Notes: generated by a model not told the origin, from the sequence alone. Counted from the first letter of the stretch, positions 47,298-57,669 are shown. The stretch: 64,000 nt of DNA from Citrobacter farmeri (GCF_019048065.1 NZ_CP077291.1:3472001-3536000), one strand, 5' to 3'. Translations and numbers: made by a program.

Positions 47298-48692
47298 TTA
47301 CGGTGTACCATCCTTTTTGACTTCCCGCCAGATGCGCCACGCCATGAGCGCCAGAACGGCGACACCCAGTATCAACGCCCCCCACACTAGCGCCGTTTTC
47401 CACTGGCTTTGTTGCTCAGCAACCGACGTTGCCGTCAGTCGCGCCTCGCCGCCGAGAGCGACATCATTCTGAGGCGTGGCCCTCGGCAGAGAGTCAATCT
47501 CCTGCGTTTTACGCAGCGACGCCGGGATCAGCAGATCAAGACCAATATCTGCTCTTTGCGCAGCCCGGTTTCCCCAGGCCAGCATATAAGGTCCTTTTCC
47601 CTGAGTATTGAACACCAGTTGATAGCTGTCCCGCGCTCCACTTAATGCAGGCAATCTCTCCGGCAGGTGGGCGTTAATGGTCGTCATCCGAACGGCCTCA
47701 ACCAGTTGACCGGAAAGACGAATATCCTCCGAACGCTTGCCGTTCAGGCGGTAAAGCACGGTTTTTGTCAGCGGTTGCCAGGGGGCTTTTTCAGCACTGC
47801 GCCAGGCCAGTTCTACCGGTAAAACCCCTTCATCATCCAGATCGATTCTGAGTGAAGTCAGCGGCTGCGGCTGCGTCCAGTGCCAGATCGCTTCGTCATT
47901 TGACACCTTCTCTTCTTGCGCGCCGATCTCGATACGTGCGGATTCTGGTTCTCTGCTTTCGGCAATGGCGCTCACGCTGTTTAACGTCAGCGCCGGGCTT
48001 TGCGAATCGAGGATGACCAGCAGATAGCGATTCCCATCGGCAGAAAGCCTCAGGCTGGCGCTAATGGTGTCCATTTTCAGTCGATCGTTATCACGCGTCA
48101 GTTCCATCAGCGGCGCCTCTTCCTGCGCGGACCGCCAGTAGCGTAAATCACGACTGACATAGACTGACGCTTTCCCTTGCCAGTTGCCCGTCGGAGTATC
48201 CCAGTTCAGACGCAGTTGCTCCAGGAAAAAGTCGTCTTTCCTCTCCTCCGGTAGCATCAGTAAATAGCTCTGTCCGACCGTTTTTACGTCATCACTTTCC
48301 AGATGAATTTCAATACCGGTCTTCGAGCGTAAGACAAAAGATTCCCCACTACGTCGCCCCTCTTCACGCAGCGGAACAGGTGACATCTCCAGCGGGAAGA
48401 GTCGCAGCGTGACCGTTTGCGGTGTTACGGGCTGGGTTTTCTGTGCCACCAGCATAAACGGCACGGTCTCTCCTGCGTGGTTAAAGACGCGTACATCGCG
48501 TAAATCTGGCCAGGCGGTTCCCTGATACACCGCCTGCGGGAGCGACACGCGATACCACGGCGATGTACCGAAGGTTTCCAGCATGACGCCCGTCGCGTAA
48601 TCCGTCGGGGATTCCTTCACATCATCACTACTGACGGCGGTGCCTGTCACGCCCAACAGCACACTACATAATACCGCTTTCATCCATTTCAT
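47298..48692 (-). CDS. DUF3999 envelope protein
   Basis: 464-residue protein with an N-terminal signal (MKWMKAVLCSVLLGVTG, cleavage near 22), a long beta-rich periplasmic region with repeated arginine/aspartate-rich strands (about 25-420), and a C-terminal membrane helix (ALVWGALILGVAVLALMAW) followed by a basic tail RIWREVKK. I recognise it as DUF3999; function unknown. Its ATG overlaps the stop of the upstream gene as ATGA, so the two are translated together. The much longer in-frame reading to 49391 is a shadow inside that gene. Confidence 0.85.
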   Translation of the reverse strand: MKWMKAVLCSVLLGVTGTAVSSDDVKESPTDYATGVMLETFGTSPWYRVSLPQAVYQGTAWPDLRDVRVFNHAGETVPFMLVAQKTQPVTPQTVTLRLFPLEMSPVPLREEGRRSGESFVLRSKTGIEIHLESDDVKTVGQSYLLMLPEERKDDFFLEQLRLNWDTPTGNWQGKASVYVSRDLRYWRSAQEEAPLMELTRDNDRLKMDTISASLRLSADGNRYLLVILDSQSPALTLNSVSAIAESREPESARIEIGAQEEKVSNDEAIWHWTQPQPLTSLRIDLDDEGVLPVELAWRSAEKAPWQPLTKTVLYRLNGKRSEDIRLSGQLVEAVRMTTINAHLPERLPALSGARDSYQLVFNTQGKGPYMLAWGNRAAQRADIGLDLLIPASLRKTQEIDSLPRATPQNDVALGGEARLTATSVAEQQSQWKTALVWGALILGVAVLALMAWRIWREVKKDGTP

Positions 48693-51361
48693 TTTTCTTC
48701 TCCAGCTTTGGGCGGTAACGGTGAAAAATACCCGATAATGAGCACCAGTATAGCCACACCGATAAATGCGACCGCGCGCGCCAGGCCACCGCCACCCGCG
48801 CTGTCCACCAGCATCAGTTTCACAATCACAATCCCCAGCAATACTGCCCCACACAGCCATTCGCGACGAGAGCGATAGCGGGTCGCGCGCAGCATCACCA
48901 CCAGTGCCGCCAGCATCCAGAACAGGGCAAAACAGGTCTGAATTAGCCGCGAATGCCACAGCGCTTCCACGCTCCACGCCACGTCGCCATACCAGGCCAA
49001 CGCGCGTAACAGCATCCCATTCAGCCACCAGAAACCGAGCGCTATCAGCGCAACCACAGGCCATGGGCGACATACCGATAGCTGCACCGGGAAAAAGCGC
49101 AGGGAAGCGCGATAAATCACTATCAATCCCAGCAGTGCAAAAGCCGCCCCCTCTTCCAGCGGATTGATCAGCGGCAGATATGTCTGACGATAGATCACGC
49201 CGTCCTGCAAATTCGTTATCACTAACAGAGCGGCCAGCGCCGCCGCGACGGGAATCAGGGCCTGACAGGCGTACAGCGCAGGCCAGACGCGAAACGGCCA
49301 GAACTGGCGACGAACGGCCATTGAGACGAGGAAAATCAACACCCCGCCTGCCGCCATTGCCACACCACTTCCCCAGGCCGCCATTCCCCACGGCAGATCG
49401 CGGGCAAACCAGAACAGTTCCGCCGCCAGCGCCAACTGAATCATCCAGAAGAACGAGAGATGCACCAGTCTGGACAGACGTGGCGGCAATGCTTCAGCAT
49501 CGCGCCAGAGCAACGCCACCGCAGCCGGTAACGCCAGACACCAGGCCAGATTCTGCCAGCCGGCAGCAAAAATCTGCTGCTGAGAAATCTGATACAGCAG
49601 CGCCACCAGCATCATCGGCCACAGTAACCATTTGCATGCATCCAGCGCCTGCCACGTCAGGCGCGCGGCGGCAAATCGCCAGCCCCAGACCGACACCGCC
49701 ATCAGCGCGAGCACGCCCGCCATCACCTGTGAATCGGTGGTCAGCAGCCACTGCGCTGCCCCAGCGAGCGCCACAATCCAGAAAATCACCCCGCCCGCAA
49801 GCAGTCCCATGCTGCCGCGCTGATGAATCTTACGCCACAGCCACGCCCCGGCCAGCCAGCAGATGCTAAGGACGGCAAAGATCAGCATCAGTGAAAGCGC
49901 GGTCGTGCCGTTCACCTGCGACCATAGCGCACTGCCGAGCGCCAGCACCAACAGCGCGGTACCGCTGTAACTCATGCGTCGCTGCTGCTGTTGCACACCC
50001 AGCCACAAAATCCCCAGCCCTTCCAGCGCCCAGGCCATGGACGTCCACTGGGCCGACAGCGCCAACGGGATCGCAAGAGTGGTAAACGCGCCGCCCAGCG
50101 CCAGCGCGGCCAATACCAACGGACGCCCCAGCGACGGATAGCGGCGTAATGCCAGCCATGCCAGCACCAGATAAAAACCGCCGTAGCCCAGGGCACTAAG
50201 CGCGGGTCCATATTCCCAATGGCGGGTAATAGCGTACTGCATTCCAAAGCCAATGAGCGGCGGCGCAAACAGCAGCACCCCATCAATAATCTGTTTGCCC
50301 TTCGCCTGCGATCGCAGCGACAGCGCCACACTCAGCACGCCAAAAAGCAGAATATTGGCAACCAGGAATAGCTGGCAGTTCAGGTAAAACGCCGGCTGAT
50401 AGTCATTCACTCCCCAGAGACCACCCACACCGAAGGTAAAGATCAGCCCGAGCAGATTAAGCTCGCGCCAGTGTTGCCAGACGCTGATCGCCAGAATGCC
50501 GACCGACAGCAACAGATAGAAGGAGAATAGCGCCACATAGTTGCCGCTTCCCGTCGAAAGCAACAGTGGAGCAAGATAGCCGCCAAGACTCGCCAGCATC
50601 GCCAGACTGAGCGCTTTTTGCAGAATTGCCAGCCCCACGCTCGCCGCGCAAATGACCACCAACAGGACAAAAGCCAGCGTCATCGGCAGCATCTGCCAGA
50701 GGCGGAATGCACCAAAAACGGTGAGATAGAGCGCACCTGTCGCCCCGCCCTGCAAAATGAGGGCATAAACCGGCTGTTTACGCCGCAGACGCCAGCCTAT
50801 CGCCAGCAGGACAATAGCAAACAGCGCCGCCGCAACCAGGCGCAGTTCAAGCGGGAACAAGGAGTGCTCGACCGTATAACGCAGCAAGAAAGAGAGGCCC
50901 AGGAAGAGAAGCAGAATACCCAGTTTTGCCAGCGGGTTGCCCTGCATAAACCAGCGCACCAGGGACGACATCACGCCGCCAAAGGCAGAGGGTTGTACGC
51001 CAGCGTCAGGGGACGCTTTTTCGATGACGGTATCGGCGATTGCCGCATTCTGCGGCGTATGCTCGCGCCAGGGATTAACCGGCGTCGGTTTGGGTTTGGG
51101 TTCAGGTTCTGTCACCACCACCGGGATCGGGGCCGGCTCAGTCTCCATAACCGTCTCTGCGGGCTGAACTGATGCCGCTGCCGTCGGTGCTACCACAGAT
51201 GCAACGACGCCGCGCTGTTCCAGGTCTTCAACCCGTTGGCGTAACCGGGCAAGTTCACCGCGCATCGCCGAACTGCGATTGAAGGCGACAATCGACAGAA
51301 TGGGCACCACCACCAGCGCGAAGAACAAAAAGACGCAGCCAAGGATTAAAAGGTCGTCCAT
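48689..51361 (-). CDS. DUF2339 polytopic membrane protein
   Basis: 890-residue inner-membrane protein. An N-terminal helix (3-27) is followed by a coiled-coil-like stretch (33-50; RGELARLRQRVEDLEQRG), a Pro/Glu-rich linker (about 60-100; EPAPIPVVVTEPEPKPKP), then more than twenty hydrophobic helices to the C-terminus. The first of these bears GNPLAKLGILLLFLGLSFLLRY, a DUF2339 hallmark. Function unknown. Coupled to DUF3999 by an ATGA overlap. Absent from this place in E. coli K-12 as I recall it. Confidence 0.88.
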   Translation of the reverse strand: MDDLLILGCVFLFFALVVVPILSIVAFNRSSAMRGELARLRQRVEDLEQRGVVASVVAPTAAASVQPAETVMETEPAPIPVVVTEPEPKPKPTPVNPWREHTPQNAAIADTVIEKASPDAGVQPSAFGGVMSSLVRWFMQGNPLAKLGILLLFLGLSFLLRYTVEHSLFPLELRLVAAALFAIVLLAIGWRLRRKQPVYALILQGGATGALYLTVFGAFRLWQMLPMTLAFVLLVVICAASVGLAILQKALSLAMLASLGGYLAPLLLSTGSGNYVALFSFYLLLSVGILAISVWQHWRELNLLGLIFTFGVGGLWGVNDYQPAFYLNCQLFLVANILLFGVLSVALSLRSQAKGKQIIDGVLLFAPPLIGFGMQYAITRHWEYGPALSALGYGGFYLVLAWLALRRYPSLGRPLVLAALALGGAFTTLAIPLALSAQWTSMAWALEGLGILWLGVQQQQRRMSYSGTALLVLALGSALWSQVNGTTALSLMLIFAVLSICWLAGAWLWRKIHQRGSMGLLAGGVIFWIVALAGAAQWLLTTDSQVMAGVLALMAVSVWGWRFAAARLTWQALDACKWLLWPMMLVALLYQISQQQIFAAGWQNLAWCLALPAAVALLWRDAEALPPRLSRLVHLSFFWMIQLALAAELFWFARDLPWGMAAWGSGVAMAAGGVLIFLVSMAVRRQFWPFRVWPALYACQALIPVAAALAALLVITNLQDGVIYRQTYLPLINPLEEGAAFALLGLIVIYRASLRFFPVQLSVCRPWPVVALIALGFWWLNGMLLRALAWYGDVAWSVEALWHSRLIQTCFALFWMLAALVVMLRATRYRSRREWLCGAVLLGIVIVKLMLVDSAGGGGLARAVAFIGVAILVLIIGYFSPLPPKAGEEK

Positions 51362-51497
51362 GTATCCACCTTCACTGTATTAGGACAGTCCAGAATGACA
51401 CAAATTGTTGCATTTGTGCCATATCTGTTAGCAGAGTGAACCCCTTTTCAGAAAAAATAGTCAGCCTCTGTATACGTACAGAGGCTGTCAGACGAGA

Positions 51498-53366
51498 TTA
51501 AAACGCGAAGCACGAGCAGCCGAGCGCCCCCCAGAAAGCCCGGTCGTCAGACACCGGGATCCCCGACTGGCGTGCAATATCATGCTGATGACCATGCACA
51601 CCGCAACTGCCGCAGCACTGGTGCATCTGCACCACCGCGCCCACTTTCGCCGCGGTCGGCGGTGCCGAGCGGTAGTGTCCCGGAACGTTCACGACCGGAG
51701 ACCAGTCCGGTACGACCGGAATCGCCGGCGGCGCCAGCGGCGTGAACTGACCGGCGGCATACACCACTTTGCCATCGACAATCGTCATCACCGACTCAAT
51801 GCCTTTGATCTCCTCTTCCGTCACGCTGAAGTAGTCTTTTGACAGCACCACCAGGTCGGCCAGTTGATCTTTGGCAATGCGCCCTTTTTTACCCTGCTCG
51901 CTGGAAAACCACGCGCTTCCCGCCGTCCACAGTTCTAACGCCACATCGCGCGGCAGACGGTTGTTGTCGTCATACATCGCCGTCCCGCCGACCGTCCGCC
52001 CGGAAACCAACCAGTACAGCGCCGTCCATGGGTTATAGCTGGCGACGCGGGTGGCATCCGTTCCTAGTCCCACCGGCACCTCAGCGGCCAACATTTTCGC
52101 CACCGGCGGCGTATGTTTCACCGCCTCTTTCCCGTAGCGGTCGATAAAATATTCGCCCTGGAACGCCATGCGATGCTGCACCGCTATGCCGCCGCCCAGC
52201 GCTTTCACACGATCGATATTGCGCTCGCTGATGGTTTCAGCGTGATCGAAGAACCAGTGCAGCCCATTGAACGGAATATCACGGTTCACTTTCTCGAATA
52301 CATCCAGCATCCGACTAATGGACTCATCATAAGTGGCGTGCAGACGGAACGGCCAGCGGTGCTCCACCAGATGGCGCACTACACGCTCCAGCTCATCCTC
52401 CATCCCTTCCGGCAAATCCGGACGCGGTTGCAGGAAATCTTCGAAGTCCGCGGCGGAGAAGACCAGCATCTCCCCGGCCCCGTTCGCACGATAGAAATCG
52501 GTCCCCTGCCCCGGCTTAAGCATATCGGTCCAGCGCTCGAAATCGTCCAACTCCTGCTTCGGTCGCTGGGTAAACAGGTTATAGGCAATACGCACCGTCA
52601 TCTGGTTGTTGGCATGCAACTGCTCGATGATCTCGTAATCTTCCGGGTAGTTCTGAAAGCCACCACCGGCATCGATGGCGCTGGTCAGCCCGAGACGATT
52701 CAGTTCGCGCATAAACTGGCGGGTGGAGTTCACCTGCATTTCCAGCGGAAGCTTCGGCCCTTTGGCCAGCGTCGAATAGAGGATCATGGCGTTCGGTTTG
52801 GCGATCAGCATCCCGGTGGGATTACCATTGCCATCGCGAACGATCTCGCCGCCCGCCGGATCGGGCGTCGCTTTGGTGTATCCCACGGCTTTCAGCGCCG
52901 CACGGTTTAATAGCGCGCGATCGTACAGATGCAGAACGAAAACGGGGGTATCCGGCGCAGCTTCATTGAGCTCTTCCAGCGTCGGCATCCGTCGTTCGGC
53001 AAACTGAAATTCGCTCCAGCCGCCGACCACGCGAACCCACTGCGGCGACGGGGTGCGGTCAGCCTGTTCTTTCAGCATACGCAGCGCATCGGCCAGAGAG
53101 GGCACCCCTTCCCAGCGCAGCTCAAGGTTGTAATTCAACCCACCACGGATCAGATGCAGGTGGGAATCATTAAGCCCCGGAATCACAGTGTGACCTTTCA
53201 GATCCACCACCTGCGTACCGTCAGCGGCAAAACGCATCACCTGATCGTGCGTTCCCGTGGCGAGAATTTTTCCATCCTTGATTGCCACGGCGTCGGCCTG
53301 CGGGCTGTGACTGTCGAGGGTATGTATTTTTCCGTGGGTCAGAATCAATGAGGCAGTTTGAGACAT
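51498..53366 (-). CDS. YtcJ-like amidohydrolase with Cys-rich C-terminal tail
   Basis: 622-residue metal-dependent hydrolase of the amidohydrolase-3 group. The metal motif HxH is DSHLHLIRGG; later motifs are RLHATYDES, WFFDHAETIS and VGLGTDATRVASYNPW with the final Asp. A C-terminal extension beyond the usual end (about 575-622) contains HQCCGSCGVHGHQHD and ends GCSCFAF, a cluster of Cys and His not expected in this family. No signal peptide is obvious. Probably cotranscribed after the isochorismatase-fold and ABM genes; substrate unknown. Confidence 0.87.
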   Translation of the reverse strand: MSQTASLILTHGKIHTLDSHSPQADAVAIKDGKILATGTHDQVMRFAADGTQVVDLKGHTVIPGLNDSHLHLIRGGLNYNLELRWEGVPSLADALRMLKEQADRTPSPQWVRVVGGWSEFQFAERRMPTLEELNEAAPDTPVFVLHLYDRALLNRAALKAVGYTKATPDPAGGEIVRDGNGNPTGMLIAKPNAMILYSTLAKGPKLPLEMQVNSTRQFMRELNRLGLTSAIDAGGGFQNYPEDYEIIEQLHANNQMTVRIAYNLFTQRPKQELDDFERWTDMLKPGQGTDFYRANGAGEMLVFSAADFEDFLQPRPDLPEGMEDELERVVRHLVEHRWPFRLHATYDESISRMLDVFEKVNRDIPFNGLHWFFDHAETISERNIDRVKALGGGIAVQHRMAFQGEYFIDRYGKEAVKHTPPVAKMLAAEVPVGLGTDATRVASYNPWTALYWLVSGRTVGGTAMYDDNNRLPRDVALELWTAGSAWFSSEQGKKGRIAKDQLADLVVLSKDYFSVTEEEIKGIESVMTIVDGKVVYAAGQFTPLAPPAIPVVPDWSPVVNVPGHYRSAPPTAAKVGAVVQMHQCCGSCGVHGHQHDIARQSGIPVSDDRAFWGALGCSCFAF

Positions 53367-53387
53367 AACACTCTCCTGACGAACCGA

Positions 53388-53933
53388 TCAGGCTTTTTTC
53401 AGCCAGCCGGCAAACAAACGGGTCACGATGGGCATCCACAACCAGACCACCAGCGCAACCACACAGGCATCGTTAATCAGATGCAGTAATAGCGTTCCCT
53501 TCAGCGAAGGCAATAACATGCCGGTCAGCCACGGCACCAGATTGGTGCTGGGGAAGATAACCAGCAGGGTGATCAGAAACTGTTTCCAGCGTAACGGTTG
53601 ACGAACATGCGGAGCGGGAGGCGTAAACCAGAATGCCGCTTCGGTGTGGATCTCGGTTTTATCGCCTTCCGCCAACAGTGGAGCAATCTCCTCAACCAGA
53701 AGCCGCCGCGTATCCGACTGCGTCCAGTGATAAAGATGCTCGAGCGTGTCGAAGCGAATAATGATGTTCCACAGATTCTGCCCATCCGTCGGACGAATCA
53801 CATTCGCTCCGAGATGACCGGGAAACGAGGCGGCAACGGGCATAATTTTTTCCAGCCAGAGCGCGTAACGCTCCGCCTGGTTGGGCTGCAGCGTATGCGT
53901 AATCACCAACGTCACATGTGTATTCTGCGCCAT
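53388..53933 (-). CDS. ABM-domain protein with two C-terminal membrane helices
   Basis: 181 residues. The N-terminal antibiotic-biosynthesis-monooxygenase domain (about 8-105; VTLVITHTLQPNQAERYALW, ASFPGHLGANVIRP, WTQSDTRRLL) is a ferredoxin-like fold that in relatives oxidises quinol-type molecules or haem. Two hydrophobic helices follow (about 115-135 and 150-172), anchoring it to the membrane. The start MAQNTHVT is chosen by the domain start; a 23-codon upstream ATG exists. 21 bases before the amidohydrolase gene. Confidence 0.82.
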   Translation of the reverse strand: MAQNTHVTLVITHTLQPNQAERYALWLEKIMPVAASFPGHLGANVIRPTDGQNLWNIIIRFDTLEHLYHWTQSDTRRLLVEEIAPLLAEGDKTEIHTEAAFWFTPPAPHVRQPLRWKQFLITLLVIFPSTNLVPWLTGMLLPSLKGTLLLHLINDACVVALVVWLWMPIVTRLFAGWLKKA

Positions 53934-54043
53934 GACAAGTTCCTTGCTGAAGGTCAATGGCAGGTTGCCCTGCCATAAGCCAGACATTCCACGACACAAC
54001 ATCCTTCATGCGGTATCGGGGCGGCATAAAGGACGATGGAGTT

Positions 54044-54685
54044 TTATGCTTTGCGTTCCGGTGCGCCATGCACCAGGGTGTAGGCGTAATCCACACCCAT
54101 GCCGTAGGCGCCGCTGTGTTCACGCACCAGATCCATTACTGCGTCATAGGTCTCTTTACGCGACCAGTCACGCTGGTACTCCAGCAGAACCTGCTGCCAG
54201 GTCACCGGTACAGCACCGGCCTGTACCATACGGTCGATGGCACGCTCATGCGCATCAACGGAGGTGCCGCCGGAGGTGTCTGTTACGACATACACTTCGT
54301 AACCGGCTTCCAGCGCCATCAGCGCCGGGAAGGTCAGGCACACTTCAGTCCATAACGCAGAGATAATCAGTTTCTTACGCCCGGTCGCCGCCACGGCTTT
54401 CACAAATGCCGCGTCTTCCCAGGAGTTCATGGAGGTACGTTCGATAGGTTTCACATCCGGGTGGACAGCCAGTAACTCAGGCCAGATGTAACCACTAAAA
54501 CTTTTTGTTTCGACCGAAGTATAAATGACCGGCACATTAAATATTTTGCCTGCTTTCGCCAGTGCAACCGTATTATTTTTCAGCGTCTGGCGATCAATAT
54601 TAGCTACGCCAAATGCCATTTGCGGCTGATGGTCAATAAAAATGAGCGTCGAGTTTGATGGATTAATCAGTTCCCGAATAGACAT
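54044..54685 (-). CDS. Isochorismatase-fold cysteine hydrolase (YcaC-like)
   Basis: 213 residues. The catalytic Asp18 is in LIFIDHQPQMAFGV and the nucleophile Cys116 in SALWTEVCLTFPALMA. The third member, usually Lys, is replaced by or lies near Arg83 in ERTSMNSWED. Substrates of relatives are amides, nicotinamide or isochorismate; here unknown. First gene of the unit with ABM and amidohydrolase, divergent from a LysR regulator. Confidence 0.87.
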   Translation of the reverse strand: MSIRELINPSNSTLIFIDHQPQMAFGVANIDRQTLKNNTVALAKAGKIFNVPVIYTSVETKSFSGYIWPELLAVHPDVKPIERTSMNSWEDAAFVKAVAATGRKKLIISALWTEVCLTFPALMALEAGYEVYVVTDTSGGTSVDAHERAIDRMVQAGAVPVTWQQVLLEYQRDWSRKETYDAVMDLVREHSGAYGMGVDYAYTLVHGAPERKA

Positions 54686-54707
54686 AATATACTTCCTTAA
54701 TCAATGA

Positions 54708-54791
54708 GTTAGAAATTGACGTCTGGTATCTGCCGTCAGCCGTTAAATCCTGAATCAGAAAGCTTGTTTAGTATAGTTGGAAATTTCTAAC
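54708..54791. promoter_or_regulatory. Candidate LysR operator repeats
   Basis: GTTAGAAATT at 54708-54717 is inversely repeated as AATTTCTAAC at 54782-54791. The second copy sits in TTGGAAATTTCTAA (54777-54790), a near-perfect 14-base palindrome of LysR-site size. All lie in the 270-base gap between the divergent regulator and hydrolase genes. Confidence 0.5.
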
Positions 54792-54955
54792 GACTTATTA
54801 AAGAAAACTTACCGTCGAGTGAAATAAGCCTTGTTCGGACGATATATCTTTGCACCTTCAAAAAAATGCGCATCTCTCATCTAATTTCTTCACTGGTTTT
54901 GTTTCCCGTCATTCGGTACAACAGAGGGGTCAATTTTCAGGGATATTTTCAGCCT

Positions 54956-55858
54956 ATGCGCATTAATCTGGACGTTCTGCTTATCCTGGACGCCATCGAC
55001 AAATACGGTACTTTTGCCGCCGCAGCCGAATCGTTGTTTAAAACGCCCGCGGCACTCAGCTATATGATCCAGAAGCTGGAAAAAGACCTGAACATCGAAC
55101 TGCTTGACCGCTCCGGGCATCGGGCCAAATTCACCGATACGGGACTGATGATGCTGGAAAAGGGGCGTTTGCTGCTCAGTGCGGCAAAAGATCTGGAAAA
55201 GCAGGCGTTGCAGTTGAGCTCCGGCTGGGAGAAAGAGCTGGTCATTGCGCTGGATGTTTCCTTTCCCTTTGAGGTGCTATTCCCCCTTATTGATGCTTTT
55301 CACGCGCTGAACAAACAGACGCGACTTAAATTTTCGTACCACACGCTGGCTGGGTCATGGGAAGAGTTAACGCATAATGGCGCGGATATCATTCTTGGCG
55401 CGATTAACGAACCACCGACCTCCGCCGCGTGGTCCTACAAAATGTTAGGCACCCTGGATAATGTTTTTGTGGTGGCGCCCGCGCATCCGCTGGCCGCAAT
55501 CGCTGACAAACTGACGAATGAACAACTTTGCCTGCACCGTGCCATTGTTATCAGCGACAGCGCGCGCTTTTGTCATCCGATGCAAACTAATCTGATGGAC
55601 GAACAGCCGCAGATTCATGTCGACGATTTTCATAGCAAAGTGGCGCTGCTTCGCGCCGGGATGGGCTGCGGGTTTCTTCCACGGCATATCGCCAGCCCGT
55701 GGCTTGCCACGGGCGAACTGGTCGAAAAAAGCGTCATCTCTTTTCGCGAAAAAGATGTCGCTTATATGGCATGGCGCGATGGCCGAAACGGGCTGGCGCA
55801 TCGTTGGTGGCGAAAAGCGCTGCTTGAAAACCCCAACATCGCGCGACTGTATCAGTGA
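54956..55858 (+). CDS. LysR-family transcriptional regulator
   Basis: 300 residues. The N-terminal winged HTH (about 1-60; [39 protein letters not shown]) is followed by a linker helix and a periplasmic-binding-protein-like effector domain (about 90-290; [36 protein letters not shown]). The ATG at 54956 is chosen as the family start ([14 protein letters not shown]). The short spacing from GGGA is poor. It converges on malZ, with their ends overlapping by 7 bases, and probably controls the divergent hydrolase unit. Confidence 0.9.
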   Translation: MRINLDVLLILDAIDKYGTFAAAAESLFKTPAALSYMIQKLEKDLNIELLDRSGHRAKFTDTGLMMLEKGRLLLSAAKDLEKQALQLSSGWEKELVIALDVSFPFEVLFPLIDAFHALNKQTRLKFSYHTLAGSWEELTHNGADIILGAINEPPTSAAWSYKMLGTLDNVFVVAPAHPLAAIADKLTNEQLCLHRAIVISDSARFCHPMQTNLMDEQPQIHVDDFHSKVALLRAGMGCGFLPRHIASPWLATGELVEKSVISFREKDVAYMAWRDGRNGLAHRWWRKALLENPNIARLYQ

Positions 55859-57669
55859 TTCAGCCAGAGCGTGGCGGAAATTGCCGGCAGCGTCAGGATA
55901 CTGTCAGACAGTTGTCCTTTACCTTCTTTGCAGCACCATTGTGTCACGTTCAGCAGCGGTGAAGCCGGGAGCACCACTTCACAGGCCTCGCCGCGGTTAA
56001 TGGCCACCAGCACGCGCTGCTGTTGATGGACGCGCAAAAACACCACCACGTTATCTTCTGCATAGAGAACCTGACATCCGCCATAGCGCAGCGCCAGGAT
56101 GCTATGCCTCAGCTTCGCCATCCGGTGATACAGGGCAAGCAATGCGGCATCCTGTCTTTCCGCCTGCCAGGGAAACGTCTTGCGGCAGAACGGATCGTTA
56201 TCGCCATCCAGCCCTACTTCATCACCGTAATAGATACAGGGCACACCGGGCCAGCTAAATAGCCAGACCACCGCCAGCGGCAGGCGGGCGACATCTTTTC
56301 CCAATAGCGATTTGAAACGCGCGGTATCGTGGCTGTCGAGCTGATTAAACATCCGCAACTGCTGTTGATGAGAGAGGCCGGCGCGGTAGTTCTCCATCCA
56401 CGCCATACAGGTCTGCGCGTCTATCTGCTGGGGATCGTAGGAGATATCGGTGTTGGCAAGAAAGCCCCAGAGCGGGAAGGTGAAGCCACGGTAGTTCATG
56501 GCGGCATCTTCTGCATCCGCCTGCAGCCACTGTCGCGCATCACCAAAGTGTTCACCAAAAACGTAGGCTTCTGGCTGCGTTTCCTTCGCCGCCCGGGTGA
56601 TCCCAGCGACATGCTGAAGGTTATGACGCGCGCCACCCGCTTCTCCCAGCATATGCACAACGTCGAGCCGCCAGCCGTCCATGTTCCACGGCGCCTTCAG
56701 CCAGTGACGAACGATGCTGTCTTCACCGCGATACATTTCATTGACCAGACTTTCGGACTGATAATCCAGCTTCGGCAGACTGGAGTAGCCCAGCCAGTCC
56801 AGCGCGACGCCGTCAGGTGAAAAACTGTACCAGTCGCGCCAGGGGGAATCCGGATAGTGGCACGCGCCGCCGGAGCCGCGCTGATGGCGATCGAACCACG
56901 CGTGGGAATCGCCGCTGTGGTTAAACACGCCGTCCAGCACCAGCCGCATTCCCTGCTGCTGCGTTTTCAGCCGCAGTCGCATCAGCGCCGAATCGCCGCC
57001 AAACTGCGGATCAACGTGACGGTAATCCTCGGTATCATATTTATGCACGCTCGGAGCGGTGAATATCGGGTTCAGGTACAGCGCGGTAACGCCCAGCTTT
57101 TTCAGATACGGCAACTTTTCGCTGATGCCGTCGAGATCGCCGCCATAAAACGTGGAGCCGCCGGCCTGCGCGGTCAACGGTTCGTCCCACTCTCGCAGCA
57201 CAATCTCCTGTCCGGCCGCGTGATGGTAATAAACCTTATCCTGCTGTATGTCGCGTGACGAACTACGGGCGAAACGGTCAGGAAAGATTTGGTAGAAAAT
57301 CTGATCGGCCACCCACTGCGGTCCGCTGTCCGGCGCATCCACGGCAAATTGTTCCAGACGGGCGGGCGGAAAACGGCTGAACCCTTGCGGTGTAAACCAC
57401 AACTGACGATCGAGCCAGAGCAGCTTGAAACTGTAGCGACGACGTGGCTGTCCGCAACGAAGATCAATCGCCGCACGCCAGGCCGTCACGCCCGGAGACG
57501 GTTGCGTGCGCAGTTTGCGCATCGCCAGCGCGGTTTCTTCGTTGTCATTTTCCGCACGTAGCGTGACGCGCTGCGGCAGATTCTCCCCCGTCAGCCAGAG
57601 CGTAATGGTCAGTTGGTCTTTGTTTTGCTTAACAAATGGGGCAACCGGTAGGTGCCAGGCATTCAACAT
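55852..57669 (-). CDS. malZ: MalZ, maltodextrin glucosidase
   Basis: Cytosolic GH13 enzyme that trims glucose from maltodextrin reducing ends. 605 residues. Conserved regions are [19 protein letters not shown] with the nucleophile Asp, AYVFGEHF with the acid Glu, and [13 protein letters not shown]-terminal beta domain from [12 protein letters not shown]. The ATG at 57669 is preferred over the preceding GTG. E. coli malZ is in the MalT regulon; I did not find a clear MalT box. Confidence 0.97.
   Translation of the reverse strand: MLNAWHLPVAPFVKQNKDQLTITLWLTGENLPQRVTLRAENDNEETALAMRKLRTQPSPGVTAWRAAIDLRCGQPRRRYSFKLLWLDRQLWFTPQGFSRFPPARLEQFAVDAPDSGPQWVADQIFYQIFPDRFARSSSRDIQQDKVYYHHAAGQEIVLREWDEPLTAQAGGSTFYGGDLDGISEKLPYLKKLGVTALYLNPIFTAPSVHKYDTEDYRHVDPQFGGDSALMRLRLKTQQQGMRLVLDGVFNHSGDSHAWFDRHQRGSGGACHYPDSPWRDWYSFSPDGVALDWLGYSSLPKLDYQSESLVNEMYRGEDSIVRHWLKAPWNMDGWRLDVVHMLGEAGGARHNLQHVAGITRAAKETQPEAYVFGEHFGDARQWLQADAEDAAMNYRGFTFPLWGFLANTDISYDPQQIDAQTCMAWMENYRAGLSHQQQLRMFNQLDSHDTARFKSLLGKDVARLPLAVVWLFSWPGVPCIYYGDEVGLDGDNDPFCRKTFPWQAERQDAALLALYHRMAKLRHSILALRYGGCQVLYAEDNVVVFLRVHQQQRVLVAINRGEACEVVLPASPLLNVTQWCCKEGKGQLSDSILTLPAISATLWLNH

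Noticed and set aside
48693..49391. In-frame N-terminal extension of the DUF3999 gene (697-residue reading)
   Set aside because: It lies wholly inside the DUF2339 gene in another frame; the ATG at 48692 overlaps that gene's stop and begins a proper signal peptide.
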